DNA from: Virgisporangium aurantiacum
Lineage (GTDB): Bacteria > Actinomycetota > Actinomycetes > Mycobacteriales > Micromonosporaceae
Direction of reading: 5' to 3'
Length of the DNA stretch: 64,000 bases
NCBI RefSeq assembly: GCF_016863635.1
Contig: NZ_BOPG01000069.1
Location: 1 to 64,000, forward strand
In this document: positions 35,268 through 43,609 of the stretch, in pieces
Numbering within the stretch: position 1 is the stretch's first letter
How the letters are laid out: the number at the start of each line of letters is the position of its first letter
Made by a program: the position numbers and the translations under genes
Notes under the pieces: model-generated
What the model was told of the DNA's origin: nothing
Database searches by the model: none
What the model saw: the letters and a program-made list of their open reading frames with translations, nothing else

Positions 35268-36492
35268 GTCCTTCGCATCGGAAGAACAACAGCGCGACGA
35301 CTGGCGCGACGTCTGGGTCGCCGCCAGCGCCCGGGCGGTCTCCCTCGCCGGCGACTTCCTCGCCGCGACCGCGCTGGTCCTGGCCCTCCAGCAGCGCGGC
35401 GACGACGGCTTCGGGGTGGCCGCCCTCCTGCTGGCCAGCACCGTGCCGATGGTGCTGCTCGCCCCGGTGGGCGGGCGCCTCGCCGACCGGTTCGACAGCC
35501 GCCTGCTGCTCACCACGGTCGGCCTGGCACAGGTGGTGTGCTGCGTGGGGATGGCCTTCACCACGAACACGGCGGCGCTGGTCGCCCTGGCCGCGCTGCT
35601 GTCGACCGGGCTCGCGATCAGCCAGCCGACGTTCGTCGCACTGATCCCGGCGATGGTGCGCCGGGCGAGCCTGCCCAGGGCGATGGCGATCGGTCAGACC
35701 GCCAACTCGGTCGGCATGATCATCGGGCCGGGACTGGCCGGGTTCCTGGTGGGCGGGTTCGGGCTGCGGCTCCCGTTGCTCCTCAACGCCGTCACGTATG
35801 TCGCGGTGGTCGTGGCGGGGCTGGTCCTCCGTACCAGACGGGGTGCGAAGGCCACGAAGACCGAACAGGAGCAGACCTGGCGGCTGCGCCAGGACCCGCT
35901 GCTCGTCCGGTTGGTGCCGGCGGCGACGGTGGTGATCGGCGCGATCAGCGTGGTGAACGTGGTGCTGGTGTTCTTCGTCCGCGACACGTTGGACGCGTCG
36001 GCGATTGCCTACGGCCTGGTCGACACCGTGCTCACGATCGGGTTGGTGGCCGGTGCCTGGGCGGTGGCCCGGTTCGCCCGCGGCGACGACTCGCTGGCCC
36101 TCGGCCTCATCGTGTCGCTGGCCGGGATGGGCCTGGTGTTCCTGGTGGCGTCGACCGTGCCCAACGTGCTGTGGCTGGTGCCGTTGTACATCGTCGCCGG
36201 CGGGTTCAACGGTGCGCTGAACTCCGTGGTCGGCCTGCTGATGGCCCGCCGGGTGCCGGCGCGGTCGCGCGGCCGGGCCTCGGGGCTGCTCAACGGCTTC
36301 TCCAACGGCGCGGTCGCCGTCGGTTACGTGCTCGCGGGCGTGTTGCTGCAGGTGCTCACCCCACGCCAGTGCGTGGCCGCCGCCGGGCTGGCCGGCGTGC
36401 TGACCATGGCTGCTCTCGCGGTCCCCATCCTTCGGGCCGCGAAACGGCCGGAACCGACGGTCGAGCCGCAACCGGCGTTAGCCGCTTCTTAG
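35266..36492 (+). CDS. MFS transporter, probable drug efflux
   Basis: A 408-residue protein with about 12 membrane helices. The A-motif-like loop GGRLADRFDSRLLL follows helix 2, and FVGGFGL-type glycine-rich helices follow. No substrate can be read from the sequence; pairing with an ArsR-like regulator suggests export of a toxic compound. ATG 35266 is the most natural start; GTG 35245 and TTG 35230 are alternatives. A clear ribosome binding site is lacking. The 3' end overlaps the convergent serine hydrolase gene by 15 nt. Confidence 0.87.
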   Translation: MSFASEEQQRDDWRDVWVAASARAVSLAGDFLAATALVLALQQRGDDGFGVAALLLASTVPMVLLAPVGGRLADRFDSRLLLTTVGLAQVVCCVGMAFTTNTAALVALAALLSTGLAISQPTFVALIPAMVRRASLPRAMAIGQTANSVGMIIGPGLAGFLVGGFGLRLPLLLNAVTYVAVVVAGLVLRTRRGAKATKTEQEQTWRLRQDPLLVRLVPAATVVIGAISVVNVVLVFFVRDTLDASAIAYGLVDTVLTIGLVAGAWAVARFARGDDSLALGLIVSLAGMGLVFLVASTVPNVLWLVPLYIVAGGFNGALNSVVGLLMARRVPARSRGRASGLLNGFSNGAVAVGYVLAGVLLQVLTPRQCVAAAGLAGVLTMAALAVPILRAAKRPEPTVEPQPALAAS

Positions 36493-37356
36493 CTGTTCGG
36501 CGACCTTGCGGCAGATCCCCGCGCCGTGGTTCTTGCCCAGGCTGCCCGCATGCCGGGCCATGACGCTCAGCGTCCAGCCCCGGCCGATGGCCATGCACGC
36601 GATGTGCCACTGCTTGTCGTCGCGCAGCAGCCAGCCGTTCTTCACCGCGACCTGCTCCGCGGGCGGGGCGATCTCGATCACCCCGAACTTGCCCGGCCCG
36701 CGCACCGCGCGCATCTCGCCGAGCAGCCAACCGGTCCACTCCGGGCCGGCCGCGCGGCCGTCGGCGATGCAGGCGGCCAGGCGCGCGACGTCGCGGGCCG
36801 ACATCTTCGTGAGGCTCCACGAGTTCTGCACGCCGGTGGTCTCGGTGAGCCCGCACATCGAGATCATTCGCTTGATGGACCCGAGGTTGCCGTTGGCCTT
36901 GTGGAACTCGAACGTGTACGTGGTGTCGCTGTCGCGGATCATCTTGCTGAGCCGCTGCATGATCACGGCGCTCGGTTTCTGTTTCTTCTCGCCGGCGCGG
37001 CGCAGGTAGTCGGCGGCGACCCACGCCTTGCTCATCGAGGCGGTGTCGCTGGGCGCGGCGATGTTGGCCGAGCCGGTGATCGCGCCGGTCGCGGTGTCGA
37101 GCAGCGCCCACGACCAGAAACCGGGCGTGTTGATCGCCACCGGTTTGGCGGTGAGGAACGGGCCCGCCGTGGTCGGGCTGGCGGCCGGGCTCGCGGTTTG
37201 TGCTTCGGAAGGGGCAACGCTCGGCTCGGGGTAGGTGAAATAGGTGCGGCCGTCGTCGGCCGCGGCAAGAACATAGGGGACGGCCACAGCAGCGCCGATC
37301 AGCACGGCGACCACGGCCGTGACGACCAGCACTGCACCCCGCCGCACGGAGCGCAA
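36478..37356 (-). CDS. Membrane-anchored class A beta-lactamase-like serine hydrolase (paralogue 1)
   Basis: A 292-residue exported protein with an N-terminal signal anchor (~7-33), a Pro/Ser/Thr linker and a penicillin-binding-fold domain (~75-290). Ser107-x-x-Lys110 (SMSK) is the SxxK nucleophile pair. SDT at 143-145 replaces SDN, and Lys239-Asn-Gly replaces the KTG triad. These changes argue against ordinary beta-lactamase activity. It is paralogous to the protein at 40511-41410. TTG 37356 follows GGAGG by 4 nt; GTG 37347 is an alternative start. Divergent from mqnA. Confidence 0.82.
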   Translation of the reverse strand: MRSVRRGAVLVVTAVVAVLIGAAVAVPYVLAAADDGRTYFTYPEPSVAPSEAQTASPAASPTTAGPFLTAKPVAINTPGFWSWALLDTATGAITGSANIAAPSDTASMSKAWVAADYLRRAGEKKQKPSAVIMQRLSKMIRDSDTTYTFEFHKANGNLGSIKRMISMCGLTETTGVQNSWSLTKMSARDVARLAACIADGRAAGPEWTGWLLGEMRAVRGPGKFGVIEIAPPAEQVAVKNGWLLRDDKQWHIACMAIGRGWTLSVMARHAGSLGKNHGAGICRKVAEQLRSG

Positions 37357-37372
37357 TCTACCTCCGGCGGAG

Positions 37373-37378
37373 CAGTAT
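37373..37378 (+). promoter_or_regulatory. Candidate -10 box of mqnA
   Basis: CAGTAT lies 6 nt before GTG 37385. It is weaker than the other boxes because the first base departs from T. Confidence 0.3.
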
Positions 37379-37384
37379 TGCGGG

Positions 37385-38221
37385 GTGACAGTTCGCCGTC
37401 CCCGCGTGGGCCACATCCAGTTCCTCAACTGCCTGCCGATCTACTGGGGGCTGATGCGGTCGGGTGCCCTGCTCGACGTCGACCTGTACAAGGACACGCC
37501 CGACCGGCTCAACGCCGCTCTGGTCGCGGGAGATCTGGACATCGGACCCATTTCGCTCGTGGAGTACCTTCGTCACGCCGACGAACTGCTGCTGCTTCCG
37601 GACCTCGCGGTCGGCAGCGACGGCCCCGTGCAGTCGGTGGTCATCGCGTCGACCCGGCCATTACACGAACTCGACGGCCGTCCGGTTGCACTGGGCTCCA
37701 CCTCCCGTACCGGCGCCCTGCTGGCCCGGATGCTGCTCGCCGACCGGTTCGGCGTGCGGCCCACGTACTTCAGCAGCCCGCCCGACCTCGGCCGCATGCT
37801 CCAGGAGGCCGACGCGGCCGTGCTCATCGGCGACGTCGCGCTCCGTACGGTGATCTCGCCCGGCAACCTGCTGGTCACCGACCTGGGCCAGGCGTGGCGG
37901 GAGTGGACGGGGTTGCCCATGGTGTTCGCCGCCTGGGCCGTCCGCCGCGATTTCGCTCTCGCGCACCCCGGCCTCACGAAGGACGTCCACGAGGCGTTCA
38001 TCCGCTCCCGCGAACTCTGCCTCGACGAACTCGACGACGCCGCCACGGCCGCCGCACGGTGGGAGCCGTTCGACGCCCCCACGCTGGCGACGTACTTCCG
38101 GGTGCTCGACTTCTCGCTGGGCGAGCGCCAGGTGGCCGGCCTCCGCGAGTTCGCCCGCCGGGCCGCCGACCGCGGCGAGGCGCCGGCCCTTCCGGCGGAC
38201 GGTCCCGTCTTCTTCGCGTAG
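37385..38221 (+). CDS. mqnA: Chorismate dehydratase MqnA
   Basis: A 278-residue enzyme with a periplasmic-binding-protein-like fold. It dehydrates chorismate to 3-enolpyruvyl-benzoate, the first step of the futalosine pathway. RVGHIQFLNCLPIYWGL near the N-terminus, GDLDIGPISLVEYLR, and LGSTSRTGALLARMLL are family signatures, as is ADAAVLIGDVALR. GTG 37385 puts these at the normal distance. Product goes to MqnE, encoded 13 kb away. The reverse transcriptase gene follows after 33 nt on the same strand. Confidence 0.93.
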   Translation: MTVRRPRVGHIQFLNCLPIYWGLMRSGALLDVDLYKDTPDRLNAALVAGDLDIGPISLVEYLRHADELLLLPDLAVGSDGPVQSVVIASTRPLHELDGRPVALGSTSRTGALLARMLLADRFGVRPTYFSSPPDLGRMLQEADAAVLIGDVALRTVISPGNLLVTDLGQAWREWTGLPMVFAAWAVRRDFALAHPGLTKDVHEAFIRSRELCLDELDDAATAAARWEPFDAPTLATYFRVLDFSLGERQVAGLREFARRAADRGEAPALPADGPVFFA

Positions 38222-38240
38222 TTCTGTCGCACCCCGCCGC

Positions 38241-38246
38241 TACGGT
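38241..38246 (+). promoter_or_regulatory. Candidate -10 box of the reverse transcriptase gene
   Basis: TACGGT lies 8 nt before GTG 38255, inside the short gap after mqnA. If real, the reverse transcriptase has its own, nearly leaderless, transcript. Confidence 0.35.
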
Positions 38247-38254
38247 TCGCGATC

Positions 38255-40510
38255 GTGATTCCCGATTCGACGACCCGGTTCATCACCGCCGTGAAGCTGC
38301 GCGAGCTCCGGGCCCAACGCGACGAGTTGCGCGGGGTGTACGACGATCTCGCCACCCGGGCGGCGGCTGCCACCGATCCGCACGGGCGGTTGACGGAGCT
38401 GGCCACCGGTCTCGGCGACCTCACCCTGGCCGGCCGTACGTTGCACCCGGAGCTGGCCGACCTGCGGGTACTGGTCAACGGGTCGCTGGCCGGTGGCCTC
38501 ACGTCGCCCGACCTCGTCGAGCGCTGGTCCGCCCGGCTGGTCGACGAGCTCGCCTGCGGGCGCCTGCGGTCGGAGTTCGTGTTCCGGTTCGGGGCGTTGC
38601 TGGAGGAGTGGGCCGAGGGCGCCGGCGTTCCCCGGCCCGAGGCGGATCCGTCCGGCCATCGTGAACTCCGGGCCCGGATCCTGGCCCCGGCACCGGCCAA
38701 CCGGCATCGGGACCTCGTCGACGGGCTGCGGCTCGGGTTCGGTCAACCGGGCGCGGGAACCGACGCGACGTCGACGGCCGTGTCCCTCGGCGATCTCACG
38801 CCGGTGCTCCAGGCGCTGGGCGACGAGCAGTACCTGGAACCCGGCCTGCGGGCCGAGGCGCGGCGGTTCGCGGCCGACCAGACGCTCGCCGGTGAGCTGG
38901 CCGACGTGCTCACCGTTCTCGGCGCCGACGCCGACGGTCTGCGCTGGCCGGCCGGCGGGGTCGCGACCCGGGCGGTGTGGACCCGGAACCGGTGGCGGCT
39001 GTACCCGATGCAGGATCTGCCGATGGCGTGCCTGCACGACATCTGGGCCCGGCGGTTCGAGACCCGGCTGAGCCGGCGGACGCAGCCGGAGCGCGAGTAC
39101 TCCCACTGGTCGGTGCAGGTGCAGACCCATCGCCGCGACCTGCTGGCCAAGTTGCACCGGATGGGTGGCTACCACGACGACCACGAGGGCTTCAACGTCG
39201 CGCTGGCCCTGATCGACGCCGAGCTCGAACTCGACGCGGCCGCGTTCGGCCCCCGGCCGATGTACCTGGTGAAGCTCGACATCCGCGACTACTACGCGAG
39301 CATTCCCCACGATCTCCTGATGACGGTCCTGCGGAAGATCGGCCTGCCGGACCGCGACCTCGAGCAGGTGGCGGCCTTCCTGGCGATGCCGTTGGCGCCG
39401 GAGCCGGCCGACGATCCGGAACCGCCCCGGGCGCGGCGGGGCGTTCCCCTGGGCTACCGGCTGTCCGACGTGCTCGCCGAACTGGTCGGTACGTGCCTGG
39501 AGGCGTACGTCGAGGCCCGCACCCCGGTCCGGATCATCCGTCGGGTCGACGACATCTGCCTGCTCAGCGCCGATCCGGGCGCCGTGGTCGCGGCGTGGCA
39601 GCACGTGGCGGACTTCGTCGCCGCCTGTGGACTGACGCTCAACGACGACAAGTTCGGCGCTGTCGCGATCGGCGGTTCACTTCCCGACGCGCTGGTGGGA
39701 GCGCCGACGCCCCGGTGGGGCATGGTGACGCTGGACGATCGGGGGCAGTGGGGGCTGCACGAACCGGGCTTCGAGGAGTACCTCGCCCGGAGCCGGCGGC
39801 TCGCGTCCGCCGCGGGGTCGGTGCTGTCGAAGGTCGACGTCGTCAACAGCGACCTGACCTACCTGGTCGACGCCCTGGCCGTCGGCACCGACCTCGGGCC
39901 GCACCATCGCGCGATGGTGAGCGAGGCACTGCTGCGGTTCCACCGCGACCACGGCGGCCCCGGCCGCAGCATCGTCGACGAGTTGTGCGCCGACATCGAG
40001 CGGCTCGTCAGCGACAGCGACGGGCAGGCCGGCCCGATCCCGGAGGCCTGGTTGTACTGGCCGGTCACCGCGGGCGGGCTGGGGTTGCGCGCGCCGCAGG
40101 TGCTGGCGGGGCAGTTCGCCGAGGCGTTCCGGTGCCGGAGCCGCGTCGGCCCGCCGCCCGGTCCGGCCGGGCCGGGGTGGGACACCGACGACCACCGCTG
40201 GGGGGAGTACTACCAGCACCTGACCGCTCCGTTGTTGCCGGCCGCGCCCCGGGAGACGGCGGCGATGAAGGGCATGGTGGCCGACTTCATCGACCGGGGC
40301 TCCACCATCTCGCACGGTCGGCAACGCGGGCTGGCCCCGTACTGGCGGTGGATTCTCACCGTGTACGGGCCCGAGATCCGCGAGCGGTTCGGCACGTTCC
40401 GGTTCCTCACCACCGAACTGGTGCCGTTGCGCCTCCTCGGCCGGCGGTGGCAGGGCGCCGGGCCCGAGCAGCACCAGGAGGAACTGTTCGACGACGAGCC
40501 GCCGTTCTGA
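38255..40510 (+). CDS. Stand-alone reverse transcriptase, Abi/Unknown-Group-like
   Basis: A 751-residue protein. The polymerase core (~240-500) has motif A LVKLDIRDYYASIPHDLL with catalytic Asp342, motif B RGVPLGYRLSDVLAEL (396-410), and motif C RRVDDICLL with Asp432/Asp433. LTLNDDKFGAVAIGG (461-474) suits motifs D/E. The residue before xDD is Arg430 instead of the usual Tyr/Phe. The PxGxxxSxxLAE form of motif B recalls Abi and Unknown-Group/DRT enzymes rather than group II introns. About 240 residues precede and 250 follow the core; both are mostly helical and unrecognised. There is no maturase X, HNH or integrase domain. mqnA ends 33 nt upstream and a convergent gene abuts downstream, leaving no room for a retron RNA. 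Role unknown; phage defence is an inference. Confidence 0.9.
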   Translation: MIPDSTTRFITAVKLRELRAQRDELRGVYDDLATRAAAATDPHGRLTELATGLGDLTLAGRTLHPELADLRVLVNGSLAGGLTSPDLVERWSARLVDELACGRLRSEFVFRFGALLEEWAEGAGVPRPEADPSGHRELRARILAPAPANRHRDLVDGLRLGFGQPGAGTDATSTAVSLGDLTPVLQALGDEQYLEPGLRAEARRFAADQTLAGELADVLTVLGADADGLRWPAGGVATRAVWTRNRWRLYPMQDLPMACLHDIWARRFETRLSRRTQPEREYSHWSVQVQTHRRDLLAKLHRMGGYHDDHEGFNVALALIDAELELDAAAFGPRPMYLVKLDIRDYYASIPHDLLMTVLRKIGLPDRDLEQVAAFLAMPLAPEPADDPEPPRARRGVPLGYRLSDVLAELVGTCLEAYVEARTPVRIIRRVDDICLLSADPGAVVAAWQHVADFVAACGLTLNDDKFGAVAIGGSLPDALVGAPTPRWGMVTLDDRGQWGLHEPGFEEYLARSRRLASAAGSVLSKVDVVNSDLTYLVDALAVGTDLGPHHRAMVSEALLRFHRDHGGPGRSIVDELCADIERLVSDSDGQAGPIPEAWLYWPVTAGGLGLRAPQVLAGQFAEAFRCRSRVGPPPGPAGPGWDTDDHRWGEYYQHLTAPLLPAAPRETAAMKGMVADFIDRGSTISHGRQRGLAPYWRWILTVYGPEIRERFGTFRFLTTELVPLRLLGRRWQGAGPEQHQEELFDDEPPF

Positions 40511-41410
40511 TCAGGCGGTGGTGCCCAGTTGAACGGCCACCTGTTTGCAGATGTTGGCGCCGTGGGCCATCCCCAGGTCGACCGGGTACTGGGTCAGCAC
40601 GCTCAGGGCCCAATCGTCGGTGACGGCGAGACAGGCGATGTGCCACTTGCCGTCCTTGCGGTTGATCCAGCCGTTCTTCACCGCGACCTTGGTGGCCACG
40701 TCCGGCGGGAACGCGTCGATGATGCCGAAGCGGCCGGCGCCGCGCACCTGGCGCATCTCGTTCAGGAGCCAGGCGGTCCACTTCGGGCCGGCGGCACGAC
40801 CGTCGGCGACGCACACGGCCAGCCGGGCGCCGTCGCGGGCGGAGACCTCCGTCGTGCTCCACGAGCCGGACGCGACCGGGCGGCTCTCGGTGAGGCCGCA
40901 GGTCCGGATCATGCGGTTGATCGAGGTGCTGCCGCCGTTGGCGGTGTTGAAGGTGTTCGCGATCGCGTTGTCGCTGTCGCGGATCATCTGGCTCAGGGCT
41001 TTCAGCCGGGTGTCCTCCACGCCGGCGCCCCGCTCGGCCTGGCGGCGGAGGTAGTCGGCGGCGATCCACGTCTTGATCATCGACGCGGTGTCGGAGCGGG
41101 CGGCGAGGTTGGCCGAGCCGCTGAGGGTGCCGGTGCGCCGGTCGATCAGCGCCCACGACCAGAACCCGGCGGTGGTGAGGTCGACCTGTCCGGCCCGCAG
41201 GGTACGGGCAGTGCCCGCCGGGGCCGGTTGCACGGCCTGCACCGGCGGCGGCACCGCCGCACCCTCGTCGAGGTTGGCCTCCATCGCGGTTCCCGCACGT
41301 GGTGGGCGCTGCCCCGGGGTCTGGGCGGTGCTGACCACGTCGGGCATCAGCAGCATGGCGGCGGCGCTCATGACGACCGCCGCAATGAACGGTGTGCCAC
41401 GAATAACCAT
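40511..41410 (-). CDS. Secreted class A beta-lactamase-like serine hydrolase (paralogue 2)
   Basis: A 299-residue exported protein. A signal peptide (~1-29, cleavage near VVSTAQT) is followed by a Pro-rich linker and a beta-lactamase-fold domain (~78-295). Ser110-x-x-Lys113 (SMIK) and Ser144-Asp-Asn146 are intact; the third motif is Lys243-Asn-Gly. It shares long, aligned stretches with the protein at 36478-37356 (for example TxGFWSWALxD and ARLAxCxADGRAAGP). ATG 41410 has AAGG 7 nt upstream; a longer frame to 41464 looks unlikely. Its stop abuts that of the reverse transcriptase. Confidence 0.83.
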   Translation of the reverse strand: MVIRGTPFIAAVVMSAAAMLLMPDVVSTAQTPGQRPPRAGTAMEANLDEGAAVPPPVQAVQPAPAGTARTLRAGQVDLTTAGFWSWALIDRRTGTLSGSANLAARSDTASMIKTWIAADYLRRQAERGAGVEDTRLKALSQMIRDSDNAIANTFNTANGGSTSINRMIRTCGLTESRPVASGSWSTTEVSARDGARLAVCVADGRAAGPKWTAWLLNEMRQVRGAGRFGIIDAFPPDVATKVAVKNGWINRKDGKWHIACLAVTDDWALSVLTQYPVDLGMAHGANICKQVAVQLGTTA

Positions 41411-41487
41411 ATTTGTACCTTGCCTGGTGGAATGTGAGTTAGCTGCCTTCTTGCGAAACAACACGCTTAACCGGGGGTGAGGTTGCG

Positions 41488-41529
41488 GTGTTACAGCAGA
41501 TTGCGATCAAGGCGGGTCGGCTGTAACAC
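41488..41529. promoter_or_regulatory. Widely spaced inverted repeat upstream of paaA
   Basis: GTGTTACAGC (41488-41497) and its exact complement GCTGTAACAC (41520-41529) flank 22 nt and end 7 nt before paaA. Centres are 32 bp apart, three helical turns. Each arm contains TGT-N-ACA. A paa regulator operator is likely. Confidence 0.6.
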
Positions 41530-41536
41530 TTGCGGG

Positions 41537-42571
41537 GTGTGCGGCAACGACTTCGCGCCGGACGAAACGGGCCTGCTCGCCGAGGTGGAGCGGGCCGAAC
41601 GTGCGCTGCTCACAGCGCCGGAGGCGCCCAGGGGCGCGGCGGCTGAGGCACCCACGGGCGCGCTCCACTTCGACGAACTCATCGCCGCCGAGCAGAAGAT
41701 CGAACCGCGCGACTGGATGCCCGACGCGTATCGGAAGACGCTGATCCGACAGATCGCCCAGCACGCCCACTCCGAGATCATCGGGATGCAGCCGGAGGGC
41801 AACTGGATCAGCCGCGCGCCCACGCTCAAGCGCAAGGCGATCCTGCTGGCCAAGGTCCAGGACGAGGCCGGACACGGCCTGTACCTGTACGCCGCGGCCG
41901 AGACGCTCGGCATCAACCGCGACGAGCTCGTCGAGATGCTCGTCAGTGGCCGGCAGAAGTACTCGTCGATCTTCAACTACCCGACGCTCACCTGGGCCGA
42001 CATCGGCGCCATCGGCTGGCTGGTCGACGGCGCGGCGATCGTCAACCAGGTGCCGCTGTGCCGGTGCTCGTACGGCCCGTACGCCCGGGCCATGATCCGC
42101 ATCTGCAAGGAGGAGTCGTTCCACCAGCGGCAGGGCTACGAGATCCTCTACACGCTGTCGCACGGCACCGCCGGGCAGAAGGCGATGGCGCAGGACGCGG
42201 TCGACCGCTGGTGGTACCCGTCGCTCGCGATGTTCGGCCCGCCCGACGGCGACTCCACCCACTCCGAGCAGTCGATGGCGTGGAAGATCAAGCGCTTCTC
42301 CAACGACGACCTGCGGCAGAAGTTCGTCGACATGTGCGTGCCGCAGGCCGAGATCCTCGACCTGAAGCTCCCCGACCCCGACCTCCACTGGAACGCCGAG
42401 GAGGGCCGGCACCACTACACCCAGCCCGACTACACGGAACTGATGCGCGTGATCAAGGGCGACGGCCCGTGCAACCGGCAGCGCATGGCGCACCGCCGCC
42501 GGGCCCACGACGACGGCGCCTGGGTCCGCGAGGCGGCCGCGGCGTACGCCAAGAAGAAAGCAGCCGCATGA
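41537..42571 (+). CDS. paaA: Phenylacetyl-CoA 1,2-epoxidase catalytic subunit PaaA
   Basis: A 344-residue diiron oxygenase subunit that epoxidises the ring of phenylacetyl-CoA. Ferritin-like helices carry the iron ligands, seen in AKVQDEAGHGLYLY and KEESFHQRQGYEIL (the EAGH and ESFH motifs). PTLKRKAILL and the C-terminal WNAEEGRHHYTQPDY are typical. GTG 41537 is chosen because the inverted repeat ends just upstream; the longer frame to 41477 runs through that repeat. ATGA overlap with paaB starts a tightly packed operon. Confidence 0.93.
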   Translation: MCGNDFAPDETGLLAEVERAERALLTAPEAPRGAAAEAPTGALHFDELIAAEQKIEPRDWMPDAYRKTLIRQIAQHAHSEIIGMQPEGNWISRAPTLKRKAILLAKVQDEAGHGLYLYAAAETLGINRDELVEMLVSGRQKYSSIFNYPTLTWADIGAIGWLVDGAAIVNQVPLCRCSYGPYARAMIRICKEESFHQRQGYEILYTLSHGTAGQKAMAQDAVDRWWYPSLAMFGPPDGDSTHSEQSMAWKIKRFSNDDLRQKFVDMCVPQAEILDLKLPDPDLHWNAEEGRHHYTQPDYTELMRVIKGDGPCNRQRMAHRRRAHDDGAWVREAAAAYAKKKAAA

Positions 42572-42849
42572 CGGGCTGGGCACTGTGGGAGGTGTTCGTC
42601 CGGCCGCGGCGGGGGCTCTCCCACACGCACGTCGGCAGCGTCCACGCCCCCGACGCGGAGACCGCGCTGCGCAACGCGCGCGACGTCTACACCCGTCGCC
42701 AGGAGGGCGTGTCGATCTGGGTGGTGCCGGCCGTCGAGATCACCGCGAGCAGCCCCGACGAGAAGGACGCCTTCTTCGACCCGGCCGCCGACAAGGTCTA
42801 CCGGCATCCCACGTTCTACGACGTTCCGGAAGGCGCGCCGCACATATGA
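42568..42849 (+). CDS. paaB: Phenylacetyl-CoA epoxidase subunit PaaB
   Basis: A 93-residue small subunit that bridges PaaA-PaaC heterodimers. WALWEVFVRPRRGLSHTHVGS near the N-terminus (shortened here) and VYTRRQEGVSIWVVP are the standard PaaB landmarks. It overlaps paaA by ATGA and precedes paaC by 76 nt. Confidence 0.93.
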   Translation: MTGWALWEVFVRPRRGLSHTHVGSVHAPDAETALRNARDVYTRRQEGVSIWVVPAVEITASSPDEKDAFFDPAADKVYRHPTFYDVPEGAPHI

Positions 42850-42925
42850 CCGAGCACTCGTGCGAGGGCATCATCAAGCAGAGCCCTCCCGGTCAGGGCG
42901 GGTCACCACGGAGTGGGGACCCGGC

Positions 42926-43609
42926 ATGACCGACGCCCTTGCGCTCGCCGACGACGCGTTGATCGCGGCCCAGCGCCTGGCCGAGTGGTGCTCGCGCGGC
43001 CCGGAACTGGAAGAGGACATCGCGCTGGCTAACATCGCGCTCGACCAGTTGGGCACCGCGCGCCTCCTGCTCACCCACGCCGGCCAGGAGAATGGCCGGA
43101 CCGAGGACGACCTCGCCTTCCTGCGCACCGACCGCGAGTTCCGCAACTGCCTGCTGGTCGAACTGCCTGACGGCGACTTCGCGGTCACCATGGTCAAACT
43201 GCTGTTCCTCGCGGCGTACCAGAAGCCGTTGTACGAAAGCCTGAGCGAAGACGGAGAGCTGGGTCCGATCGCCGCCAAGGCCGTCAAGGAGAGCACCTAC
43301 CACCTCGACCACGCCAAACTGTGGACGATCCGGCTGGGCGACGGCACGGAGGAGTCGCACCGGCGGGCCCAGGCCGCGGTCGACGACCTGTGGCCGTACA
43401 CCCACGAACTCTTCGAGCCCCCGTTCGATCCATTGCGTACGACGTGGCTCGAAACCGTACAGACGACGCTCGAGGAAGCCACGCTGACCCGGCCCGAGGA
43501 CCGCTGGCGGCCCACCGGCGGCCGGAGCGGCGTGCACACCGAGCACCTCAGCCTCCTCCTGGCCGAGATGCAGGTGCTGCACCGCGCCCACCCGGGGGCG
43601 ACATGGTGA
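42926..43609 (+). CDS. paaC: Phenylacetyl-CoA epoxidase subunit PaaC
   Basis: A 227-residue structural subunit with the ferritin-like fold of PaaA but without a full diiron centre. LALADDALIAAQRLAEW, EDIALANIALDQLGTAR and STYHLDHAKLWTIRLGDGT (in parts) identify it. ATG 42926 is the usual start. A longer in-frame stretch begins at 42860 but adds a non-conserved leader. The 76 nt after paaB show no hairpin. Confidence 0.92.
   Translation: MTDALALADDALIAAQRLAEWCSRGPELEEDIALANIALDQLGTARLLLTHAGQENGRTEDDLAFLRTDREFRNCLLVELPDGDFAVTMVKLLFLAAYQKPLYESLSEDGELGPIAAKAVKESTYHLDHAKLWTIRLGDGTEESHRRAQAAVDDLWPYTHELFEPPFDPLRTTWLETVQTTLEEATLTRPEDRWRPTGGRSGVHTEHLSLLLAEMQVLHRAHPGATW

Noticed and set aside
32504..36492. 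Genomic island or prophage covering the accessory patch
   Set aside because: No integrase, transposase, tRNA target or direct-repeat ends are visible; accessory gene content alone is not enough.
36478..37356. Functional antibiotic-resistance beta-lactamase
   Set aside because: SDT and KNG replace SDN and KTG, and the protein has a membrane anchor and linker; resistance cannot be claimed.
38222..38254. Possible retron msr/msd RNA next to the reverse transcriptase
   Set aside because: The upstream gap is 33 nt and the downstream gene abuts, so no structured RNA of retron size fits. A distant RNA cannot be excluded.
41477..41536. N-terminal extension of PaaA
   Set aside because: The stretch is the inverted-repeat region, encodes a Cys/Arg-rich leader unlike PaaA proteins, and is better explained as an operator.
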